Below, in pieces: positions 24,341 through 32,200 of a stretch of 48,271 nucleotides of DNA. The DNA is from JBAYJM01 sp964350585. Its GTDB lineage: Bacteria; Patescibacteriota; Patescibacteriia; 2-01-FULL-39-33. The stretch's first letter is position 1, and each line of letters opens with the position of its first letter. Position numbers and translations under genes: made by a program. The notes under the pieces were generated by a model. It worked only from the letters and a program-made list of their open reading frames with translations, was not told the DNA's origin and did no database searches. The DNA lies in the NCBI GenBank assembly GCA_964350585.1, contig CAYGKC010000005.1, forward strand, positions 1 through 48,271. The letters are read 5' to 3'.

Positions 24341-24691
24341 ATGTATGAATGCATTGAAGGTTTGATGGTTAAAAAAGTAACCGTTGAAATCAACGTAGAA
24401 GGGATGAGTATATTTGTTATTTCCTCAGACGGTGTTTGGTATTCCGCCAAGGGAAATACAGTTTTTGATTGCATTAAAGAAATTATGGAAACAATTTGGC
24501 TTGAATTTGAATTTATTGAAGCAAAATCAAAGATCAGATTTGTTTCACAGCAATTTATCCATCCAAACCATCGGTTTGTCATTGAGGGGCCTTGCGGTAT
24601 GGGAGATGCGACTTCAAATTCCGAAGCTGTTGCTGCAATTTTGGCTTTAGCCAGAGCTTACCTGCCAAGGTGTTCCAGAGGCGTGGCTTAG
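24341..24691 (+). CDS. Hypothetical protein, 116 aa, stand-alone unit with strong SD
   Basis: I do not recognise the family. The first half is beta-rich (KKVTVEINVEGMSIFVISSDG, a YSAKGNTVFDC segment) with an acidic amphipathic helix (IKEIMETIWLEFEFIEAK). The second half has GPCGMGDATSNSEAVAAILALAR. No signal peptide or membrane segment is seen. The start is fixed by a near-perfect SD (AAGGAGG) 7 bases before the ATG, and a strong terminator follows. This SD-rich, one-gene arrangement differs from the SD-less ftsI and cysS on either side. Confidence 0.72.
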   Translation: MYECIEGLMVKKVTVEINVEGMSIFVISSDGVWYSAKGNTVFDCIKEIMETIWLEFEFIEAKSKIRFVSQQFIHPNHRFVIEGPCGMGDATSNSEAVAAILALARAYLPRCSRGVA

Positions 24692-24711
24692 CAATTTTCT
24701 CAATATTATCT

Positions 24712-24737
24712 CGGCAACGATTGTTGCCGTTTTTTTT
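24712..24737 (+). terminator. Intrinsic terminator after the 116-aa gene
   Basis: CGGCAAC (24712-24718), loop GATT, GTTGCCG (24723-24729), then eight T. Confidence 0.93.
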
Positions 24738-24794
24738 ATTCATATTTTTTTTACTTGCAAAAAGTACAAAAAAAACATAAAATTAGTAAAACAT

Positions 24795-26162
24795 ATGCTA
24801 AAAATTTATAATTCATTAACTAAAATAGAAGAAGAAATAAAGCCTATAAAAAAAGGTCATATTGGGATGTATACTTGCGGCCCCACTGTTTACAACTTTG
24901 ATCACATTGGCCATGGTTGGAACTATTTTAACAGCGATATTTTAAGGCGGGTTTTGGAGTACCAAAAAATAAAGGTGAAGCACGTTTTAAATATTACTGA
25001 TGTTGGACATTTGACTTCAGATGCTGACACAGGCGAAGATAAATTGGAAAAAGCTGCAAAACTATCCGGTAAAAGCGCCTGGGAAATCGCCGATTACTTT
25101 ACAAAAATATACTTTGAAAATAGAAAGAAGCTGAATTTTCTCGAGCCGACAGTTGTTGTTAAAGCGACTGATCATATAAAGGAAATGATTAAGCTTGTTC
25201 AAACACTCTTGAAAAAACATTATGCCTATGAAATTTCCGATGGCATTTATTTTGACACTTCAAAATTCAAAGAATATGGCAAGTTATCCGGCAATACTTT
25301 AGAAAAATTAAAAGAAGGCGCCAGGATTGAAATTAATTCAGAAAAAAAGAATGCCACTGATTTTGCTCTTTGGAAATTTTCAGCGGAAGGCGAAAAAAGG
25401 CAGATGGAATGGGATGCTTTTGGTAAAAAGGGTTTTCCCGGCTGGCACATTGAATGTAGTGCTATGTCTATAAAATACCTCGGCAAGACTTTTGATATCC
25501 ACACCGGCGGAGAAGATAATATTTTTCCGCACCACGAATGCGAAATAGCCCAGAGCGAATCGGCCAATAATGCCAAGTTTGTAAATTATTGGTTTCATAC
25601 CAGATTTTTGCTGGTGGAAGGCGAAAAAATGAGCAAGTCAAAAAACAATTTTTTTACAATTTCTGACTTGGAGGAAAGGGGATTTAACGCGCTTGATTTG
25701 AGATATTTATTTTTGACATCACATTATAGAAGCCAGATTAATTTTACTTGGCAAGGTCTTCAATCAGCCAAAATTGCCAGAGGCAAATTAAATGATTTTA
25801 TTACAAGCATTAAAAATATTGGAAAGGTAAATAAAGATTCTAAGGAGAAATTTTTGAAATATATAAATGATGACTTGGCAATGCCGAAAGTTATTGCGTT
25901 GGTTTGGGAGATTATAAAAAGCGATTTAAGTGATGAAGATAAAAAAGCGACAATTTTTGATTTTGATAAGGTTTTGGGATTAAGTTTGGGAAAAGTTAAA
26001 GAAGAAGAAATTCCAAAAGAGGCGATTAATTTGGCAGAAGAAAGGTTAAAAGCCAGAGCAGAAAAAGATTTTAAGAAATCAGATGAGTTGCGGGATCAAA
26101 TTGATAAACTGGGATATATTATTGAAGATACAAAAGAAGGATATAAGCTGAAGAAAAAATAG
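24795..26162 (+). CDS. cysS: Cysteinyl-tRNA synthetase
   Basis: Class I aminoacyl-tRNA synthetase charging tRNA-Cys. 455 aa. The first zinc ligand is in YTCGPTVYN near residue 28; the HIGH motif is intact in DHIGHGWNYFNSD; GWHIECSAM and GGEDNIFPHHECEIAQ carry the other zinc ligands; the KMSKS loop is GEKMSKSKNNF near 277. The C-terminal anticodon-binding helices end RDQIDKLGYIIEDTKEGYKL. Transcribed alone; no SD. It faces the minus-strand genes at 26.2-27.0 kb. Confidence 0.97.
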   Translation: MLKIYNSLTKIEEEIKPIKKGHIGMYTCGPTVYNFDHIGHGWNYFNSDILRRVLEYQKIKVKHVLNITDVGHLTSDADTGEDKLEKAAKLSGKSAWEIADYFTKIYFENRKKLNFLEPTVVVKATDHIKEMIKLVQTLLKKHYAYEISDGIYFDTSKFKEYGKLSGNTLEKLKEGARIEINSEKKNATDFALWKFSAEGEKRQMEWDAFGKKGFPGWHIECSAMSIKYLGKTFDIHTGGEDNIFPHHECEIAQSESANNAKFVNYWFHTRFLLVEGEKMSKSKNNFFTISDLEERGFNALDLRYLFLTSHYRSQINFTWQGLQSAKIARGKLNDFITSIKNIGKVNKDSKEKFLKYINDDLAMPKVIALVWEIIKSDLSDEDKKATIFDFDKVLGLSLGKVKEEEIPKEAINLAEERLKARAEKDFKKSDELRDQIDKLGYIIEDTKEGYKLKKK

Positions 26163-26163
26163 T

Positions 26164-26192
26164 AAAAAGAGTCACCAAACGTTTGGTGACTC
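26164..26192 (-). terminator. Terminator of the minus-strand small membrane gene
   Basis: GAGTCACCAAAC (26169-26180) and GTTTGGTGACTC (26181-26192) form a perfect 24-base palindrome. The T-run (26164-26168 read on the minus strand) follows in the minus direction; on the plus strand it may also affect cysS. Confidence 0.85.
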
Positions 26193-26202
26193 GGGTTTAA
26201 GC

Positions 26203-26466
26203 TTAAAAGTAGCAAATGTACTGCGTTAACAAAATTGTTAAAGCGCATAAGCCAACAGCATCCGGTATTAGCATATACGGATTTTTTATTACTTTGGCAT
26301 GCCATATTCTACATATGAGCATTGCCATTGGGAGAATGATCATTAGAATCGTTATACCGCATCCTTTATCATTGTAGTTTTTCCATACCTGGCTTCCCAT
26401 TCCAATTGTAACCATGGCTATTCCCATCCACATGGCAATAGTACCGGAAATTTTTTTCTGGTCCAA
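26203..26466 (-). CDS. Small membrane protein, 87 aa
   Basis: Hypothetical protein with three probable membrane segments (about 8-26, 36-54, 62-82) and short basic connections. No family is recognised. The start taken here is a TTG at 26466, supported by AAAGGG eight bases upstream; the first internal ATG would remove the beginning of segment one. It has its own minus-strand promoter and a strong terminator, so it is a stand-alone unit. Confidence 0.6.
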   Translation of the reverse strand: MDQKKISGTIAMWMGIAMVTIGMGSQVWKNYNDKGCGITILMIILPMAMLICRIWHAKVIKNPYMLIPDAVGLCALTILLTQYICYF

Positions 26467-26503
26467 TTTATTTACCCTTTCGCAGTAAAAGAACTAATAT
26501 ATT

Positions 26504-26530
26504 ATTATACTATATTTTATTAAATGTCAA
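26504..26530 (-). promoter_or_regulatory. Minus-strand promoter of the 87-aa membrane gene
   Basis: On the minus strand TTGACA (26530-26525) and TATAAT (26509-26504), both perfect, but with a short 15-base spacer. Confidence 0.55.
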
Positions 26531-26540
26531 CTTATTTAAA

Positions 26541-26573
26541 TAAATAACCGGAAAGCTTTGGGCAATCCGGTTT
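26541..26573 (-). terminator. Terminator of the minus-strand 133-aa gene
   Basis: AACCGGA (26546-26552) pairs with TCCGGTT (26566-26572). In the minus direction it is followed by TATTTATTT. It lies between the 133-aa gene and the promoter of the 87-aa gene. Confidence 0.65.
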
Positions 26574-26587
26574 AAACTTTTTATTCT

Positions 26588-26989
26588 TTAAGGTCTGTTT
26601 GAAAGCAGTTGTGAAGCTGCAATGCCGTCCGAGCAAATTCGAGATTTGAGAAATGATGGACGGTCATCTTCAAGCCACTGTTCGACGGCCAAAAGTTCAA
26701 TGCCCTCTGCGCTTTCGGGACCATCAAGCGATACTTCAAAGCCCATTCGCTCATAAAGCAGTGAAATATCGAGAGCAAGCTGTTGCGCCTTTTCCAAACT
26801 TGTTTTGCCAAAATTAGCAATAATGCCAGATACTTTGACAAGACTCACTCCTGAATGCTTAACTATTGCATTTGTCCTTTGTTTTACCGGCCCCCATTTG
26901 TAGAAGCCTTCGGTCGTATTCCAAAGGAAAAATTTTCCATCCTTTTCCAACAACGTAAAAATAGAAGTACAGACAGGTCGTTTACTCAT
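26588..26989 (-). CDS. Hypothetical protein, 133 aa, stand-alone unit with strong SD
   Basis: No recognised family. Soluble-looking: a beta-type N-terminus (SIFTLLEKDGKFFLWNTTEGFYKWGP), a helical middle (SLEKAQQLALDISLLYERMGFEVSL) and an acidic C-terminal third containing GIELLAVEQWLEDDRPSF. The start at 26989 is supported by a strong SD (AGGAGGAG) about 5 bases before the ATG. Its promoter overlaps back to back with that of dusB, and it has its own terminator. Same organisation as the units at 4884, 24341 and 40333. Confidence 0.7.
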   Translation of the reverse strand: MSKRPVCTSIFTLLEKDGKFFLWNTTEGFYKWGPVKQRTNAIVKHSGVSLVKVSGIIANFGKTSLEKAQQLALDISLLYERMGFEVSLDGPESAEGIELLAVEQWLEDDRPSFLKSRICSDGIAASQLLSNRP

Positions 26990-27042
26990 GGAATCTCCTC
27001 CTTAATCCAGTTGCAAACCTAAATAATACGTATACATAGTAT

Positions 27043-27070
27043 ATTTTACTTATTTTAAATATTTTGTCAA
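27043..27070 (-). promoter_or_regulatory. Minus-strand promoter of the 133-aa gene
   Basis: On the minus strand TTGACA (27070-27065), a 16-base spacer and TAAAAT (27048-27043). The -35 lies two bases from the -35 of the dusB promoter on the other strand, so the two promoters are back to back. Confidence 0.65.
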
Positions 27071-27072
27071 AG

Positions 27073-27101
27073 TTGAAAATTAAGCATAAAACTGATATAA
27101 T
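27073..27101 (+). promoter_or_regulatory. dusB promoter giving a leaderless transcript
   Basis: TTGAAA (27073-27078), a 17-base spacer and TATAAT (27096-27101) with an extended-10 TG. Transcription should start around 27107-27110, and the ATG of dusB is at 27110, so the mRNA would have essentially no 5' leader. Confidence 0.78.
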
Positions 27102-27109
27102 TTTTTGAT

Positions 27110-28099
27110 ATGAAAAATTTTTGGCAAAAAATAAAACCGTCGGCTGGCGGACCGATACTTGCACTTGCGCCAATGGCCGGAATTACTGATTCAGCTTTTC
27201 GACAGATGTGTCTTAAATATGGCGCAGATGTTGTTTATACGGAAATGGTTTCTGCTGACGGTTTATTTTATGACTCCAAAAAAACTTTGGAATTTTTAAA
27301 GTTTGCAAAAAAAGAACATCCGGTAGTAGTTCAATTATTTGGCAAATATCCACAAAGATTCACTAAAGCCTCACAAATTTGCGAAAGTGCTGGGTTTGAC
27401 GGCATTGATATAAATTTTGGCTGTCCTGCGAAAAAAGTGGCAGGCCACGGCGGAGGCGTTATGCTGATGCGTGATCTTCCAAAGTCCAGGGAAATTATAG
27501 AAGCCGTTTTGACTGGCACAAAATTACCGGTTTCAATAAAGCTTAGAACTTCCATAAAAAAAACAGCAGGATCAAAAGAAAACATAACGGCTCTTGATTT
27601 TATTAATTACGTTAAAGATTTGCCAATTTCTGCGGTTATGATCCATGGCAGATCATATGAACAACTATTTAGCGGAGAAATAGATTATGAGATGATAAAA
27701 AAATGCGTCAAAGAACTCAAGAAGCAAAATCTAAAAATAGTTGTTCTTGGAAACGGAGGAATTAATACACCTGAAGACGCAAAAATAATGATTGAAAAAG
27801 CAAAAGTTGATGGCGTTGGTGTTGCCAGAGGAATTTACGGAAAGCCTTGGATATTTGAGCAGATAAAGGATTATTTAACAAAAGGCAGTTACAAAAATTT
27901 TAGCAATAAAAAAATAATTAAAGTTGCGGTTGAACATGCAAAGGCCGTTTCACGTTCAAAAGGGGATTATGGCTTGGTGGAATTGCGCAAACATTTGCTT
28001 TGGTACGTTAGCGGATGGCATAATGCAAAAGTTTTAAGGTCAAAATTGGTAAAAATAAAATCTGTTTCAGAAGTTGAATTAGCGTTGACATCGGATTAG
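27110..28099 (+). CDS. dusB: tRNA-dihydrouridine synthase (DusB-type)
   Basis: FMN-dependent enzyme that reduces specific uridines in tRNA D-loops. 329 aa. TIM-barrel start LALAPMAGITDSAFR near residue 17; the catalytic Cys is in INFGCPAKKVAGHGGG near 105; MIHGRSYEQLFSG and GNGGINTPEDAK are present, with GVGVARGIYGKPW near the FMN-phosphate site. The start is the ATG at 27110, directly at the predicted transcription start. The following purC appears to be separate despite the short gap, because it has its own SD and different composition. Confidence 0.95.
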   Translation: MKNFWQKIKPSAGGPILALAPMAGITDSAFRQMCLKYGADVVYTEMVSADGLFYDSKKTLEFLKFAKKEHPVVVQLFGKYPQRFTKASQICESAGFDGIDINFGCPAKKVAGHGGGVMLMRDLPKSREIIEAVLTGTKLPVSIKLRTSIKKTAGSKENITALDFINYVKDLPISAVMIHGRSYEQLFSGEIDYEMIKKCVKELKKQNLKIVVLGNGGINTPEDAKIMIEKAKVDGVGVARGIYGKPWIFEQIKDYLTKGSYKNFSNKKIIKVAVEHAKAVSRSKGDYGLVELRKHLLWYVSGWHNAKVLRSKLVKIKSVSEVELALTSD

Positions 28100-28149
28100 G
28101 ATTGTTGTATGAATATATAACGGTTGTTAAACACTGGAAGGAGACAGTT

Positions 28150-29040
28150 ATGAATGCACTTTTGGAATTGAACTTGGGAATAAAACCTGAAAAGGTTGGC
28201 AAGGTGCGCTATGTGTATGGCGCTGGCGACAATATGATTATTGTCGCTACGGACAAGATTTCGGCTTTTGACCATGTCATGGCCGAAGGTATTCCTGGCA
28301 AAGGAACAATTTTGACTTCAATGTCAGCTTTTTGGTTTAGGGCCTTAGGGAACATTATTCCCAACCACATGATCTCGACTAATGTAAGTGATTTTCCCGC
28401 CGAGTGGCAGCAGTTTCGAAGTCTCCTGGAGGGGCGCTCCATGCTTGTTAAGAGGGCAAAACCCCTTACAGTGGAGTGTATTGTCAGGGGCTGGTTGGAA
28501 GGAAGCGGGTTGAAGGAGTACAGAAATACCGGGGAAATTTGCGGGATCAAACTGCCTTGCGGCTTAGTCCAGGCAAGTCGTTTGCCTGAGCCGATTTTTA
28601 CGCCCTCCACGAAGGCGGAAACCGGCCATGACGAAAACATTACTTTCGCGCAAATGGAGGAATTGTGCGGAAAGAATTTGTCGGCAAGAGTTCGAGATGC
28701 ATCATTGGCGCTCTATAAAAAGGGTGCTGAGTATGCAGAAAAGCGAGGCATTATTATTGCCGACAGCAAGTTTGAATTTGGCGTTAGCACTGATGGCAAT
28801 CTTATGCTTATTGATGAAGTGCTTACTCCCGACAGTTCGAGATTCTGGCCGATGCTAGGATATAAGGAGGGTCAAGCGCAGAGAAGTTACGACAAACAGT
28901 TCGTTCGTGATTATCTGGAACAAATCGGCTGGGATAAGGAATCAACGCCACCGAATCTTCCCAACCACGTAATCTCCGCGACCAAAGACAAGTATTTTGA
29001 GGCTTACGGATATCTGGTCGTCGATGTGATGAAGGACTAA
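28150..29040 (+). CDS. purC: PurC, SAICAR synthetase
   Basis: Ligase that joins aspartate to CAIR in purine biosynthesis. Motifs: KVRYVYGAGDNMIIVATDK, ISAFDHVMAEGIPGKG, VECIVRGWLEGSG, PEPIFTPSTKAETGHDEN and LIDEVLTPDSSRFW. The start at 28150 is chosen because a strong SD (AAGGAG) lies just before it; an in-frame TTG at 28102 is unsupported. 296 aa, like the longer (about 300-aa) members of the family. The gene is visibly richer in G and C than dusB and has its own strong terminator. No other pur gene is in the window, and CPR genomes often lack the pathway, so it may be acquired. Confidence 0.94.
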   Translation: MNALLELNLGIKPEKVGKVRYVYGAGDNMIIVATDKISAFDHVMAEGIPGKGTILTSMSAFWFRALGNIIPNHMISTNVSDFPAEWQQFRSLLEGRSMLVKRAKPLTVECIVRGWLEGSGLKEYRNTGEICGIKLPCGLVQASRLPEPIFTPSTKAETGHDENITFAQMEELCGKNLSARVRDASLALYKKGAEYAEKRGIIIADSKFEFGVSTDGNLMLIDEVLTPDSSRFWPMLGYKEGQAQRSYDKQFVRDYLEQIGWDKESTPPNLPNHVISATKDKYFEAYGYLVVDVMKD

Positions 29041-29045
29041 ATTTT

Positions 29046-29084
29046 ATCGTCACTTTGGCTAGCAAGCTGAAGTGACGATTTTTT
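29046..29084 (+). terminator. Intrinsic terminator after purC
   Basis: ATCGTCACTT (29046-29055) pairs with AAGTGACGAT (29070-29079), followed by a T-run. Confidence 0.93.
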
Positions 29085-29112
29085 AATTAAATAAAAAAGT
29101 GGATAAGTTTGT

Positions 29113-29141
29113 TTGACAAAGTATTTCTAAAACCGTACATT
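29113..29141 (+). promoter_or_regulatory. Promoter of the surface-protein operon
   Basis: TTGACA (29113-29118), a 17-base spacer and TACATT (29136-29141). The leader to 29224 is about 75 bases and holds a weak hairpin (CCTCCGA with TCGAAGG, one mismatch). Confidence 0.65.
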
Positions 29142-29223
29142 AAAAACAAGTGGACAATTAAATAATTTATATATAGCCTCCGATGGATTTGTCGAAGGTT
29201 TTAATAATTAATAAATATAAAGA

Positions 29224-32200
29224 ATGAAACGTTTGATATCTATGGTTTGCTTCCCTTTTGGAAGTAAATTATATAGAAAAAGATTTTTTTTATTAGCCGC
29301 GGTGGCTTTTATTGCCAGCGGTTTTTTTGTTGTCGCAAATGGTGCTTCAGCGGCAACAATTTTTAGTGACGGATTTGAAGTGCAAAATAACTTTTCGCTA
29401 TGGTCAAATAGCGACGACAATTGGTCATATGATAATGAAAATGCTAATAACGGTAGTGCATATTTAGCTGAGGTAAAAGGAAATACTTATACCAATGATG
29501 ATGTTTTACAGAAAAATATTTCAACTGTTAATTTTAGGGGTGTAAAACTGAATTACTTTTATAGAATAGACAGTTTGGAGGCCAATGATCATATTTATGT
29601 TGAATATTCAATAGATGGTGGAAACAATTGGAGTCAATTGGCAGACTACACTAATAGAGAAATAATTAACCAATGGATTGAAGTCTCACATGTTTTGCCT
29701 GAGGCTGCAAACAATAATCCAAATTTTAGGTTTCGTTTCAAGGCACATATAAATTCAAACAATGATTCTTTTTATTTGGATGATGTATCAGTTACAGCTA
29801 TGCCAATAGCAAGCGCGATAAATTCTTCTGTAACAGTAAGCGGAAATTATGTTCCTACGCAAGGTGGTATTGCAACAATCCTTGTTACGGTTAAAGATAG
29901 TGCTGGCAATCCAATTGCAGGCATTCCTGCATTAGATGTTGTAGTTTCTGCTACCGGAGCAAATACAATTACTGGTCCAAGCGCTTCAACTAATGCATTG
30001 GGCCAGACAAGCGCAACTGTCCAATCAACAGAAGTAGGCATAAAGACGATATCTGTTGTTGTTAATGGAGTTACGTTGAATACTCATCCAGAAGTCACTT
30101 TTTATACAAGTGATCCAAGAAAAGCTACAGTTGTTGCAAGTAACGCAACTCCTGAGGCTTCACTTTTAGGCTCTCAGGTGGAGTTAATAATTACTATTAC
30201 AGATGCTCATGGAAATTTGGTACCAAATGGGGTTGAAGTTAGTTTAGTTGGTACGCCTTCTGTGCCTGGGGATTTATTGATAACTGGCACCGGAAAAACA
30301 TTAAATGGAAATGTCACACGACTTCTTAGTTATAATAGAAAGGGAAGTGTTTCTTTGGTTGTAAATGCTTATACCGGAGATTTAAACGCTACTGGCGATA
30401 TTGTAATAAATTTTATTGATACAACTAAGCCGGAAATAGATTTTCACGAAGATATTTCGGTTGAAGCAACATCACATGATGGCGCAGTAGTTGAATATGT
30501 AACACCTTTGGCAACTGATAACATTGACGGTGCTGTTTCTGTCTCATGTACGCCAGCTTCCAGCTCAACTTTTGCTTTTGGTGATAATACAGTTACTTGC
30601 ACAGCAACGGATAGTTCAGGCAATACTCAAACTTCCAGTTTTAATATTGAAATAACTGATAGAACATCACCAAAAATAACTGCTCCTGATGATATTACAA
30701 AAGAAGCAACTGGTCCATTAACTCCGGTTGACCTTGGAACTCCGGTTGTTTCTGATATTTCTGATGCAAATCCGGCTGAAACAAACGATGCTCCAACAGA
30801 TGGTTTTCCAGTTGGGACAACAACAGTAACTTGGACAGTTACTGATCACGGCGGAAATTCTGCAACTGCAATTCAGACAGTTGTGATTATAGATACAACA
30901 AAACCAATAATTGATTCTCATGCAGATATTTTAAATATTGAAGCTTCTACAGATCCAACTTTAGGAGCTGGAGTCGGATTTGTCGCGCCGATGTCGCACG
31001 ATTCAGTCGATGGCGATTTGCCCTCGATCTGTGTGCCGGCTGATGGTTCAACTTTTTATTTGGGTACAACCACTGTAACTTGTACAAAAACAGACTCTAG
31101 TGGAAATATTGCAGATGAAGTTACTTTTGTTGTAACAGTTATTGATACAACAAGCCCTGTTTTCAGTGCTACTTCTCCCGCTATGGATGACATTATTAAA
31201 GCTGATTTTACTGTCAGCTATGCTTTGAGCGAAGCTTTAGAGAGTGGCTCGATTGTATTTAATAGCCCGGAAGGGTTGGTTTACACTTTAAGTGGCAGTG
31301 AATTAGCTATTGGCTCGCACACGATTTTATCTGCTTCTTTGGCTAATGCCGGTATTGTTTTAAGCGACGGCATTCACACTATCACTTTTAACGGCACAGA
31401 TATGTCAGGTAATGAGGGAACATATACAAATACCAATATTACTTATGATGCAACTGCTCCAACAGCGCTTAATGTTGATTCAGAATATGCTGATGGCGCT
31501 TACACGGTTGGAACTATAATTCCAATAGATGTTGAGTTTGATGAAACTGTGTTGGTAACCGGTGAGCCTCTACTACGAATGGGAGTCGGTGAAGACAGAT
31601 TTGCAGTATATGTCGGGGCTTCTGATCCGGATGGCTCTGGTTCCGAGCCTTTGGAAACATTATCAAATATTGTTCAGCTCACCGATACTTCTGCAAATGA
31701 ATCAGATGTTGATATTGCTGAGAGAAACGGCACAATTCATAGAGTATATGTCAGAAGCGGAAGTGTTTATTACAGCAATTCGGTCGGAGTGGCTGAAGAG
31801 TTGGTTGGCGCAGGTTCTTCGCCATCAATTGCAGTCGGTTCAAACGGCGTCGCTCAAGTCACTTATGTTGCTGGTGGAAATGTAGTCTTTGCTACAAGAG
31901 CTGATTGGACAGCAGTTACAGTTGTTTCTGCCGGAAGCTCCCCTGATATTGATGTTGATGGTGATAATAAGGCTCACATTGCTTTTTCCATGGATTCAGA
32001 TGGTGGAAATCATGATGATATAGTATATACAAATAATATTGGCGAATCTTTTATGGCTCCGGTGAATATTATGGATAGTAGTTATAGAAGCTATCATACA
32101 AACCCAGTATTAAAAGTTGATGGTAATGGAAAATATCATGTTTTGGGTAATTTTCATGAAATATATTGTGGATATGAATGTTATAATACTTATAGCGTAG

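Noticed and set aside
28209..28640. Minus-strand open frame opposite purC
   Set aside because: Shadow of the PurC reading frame, with no initiation signals.
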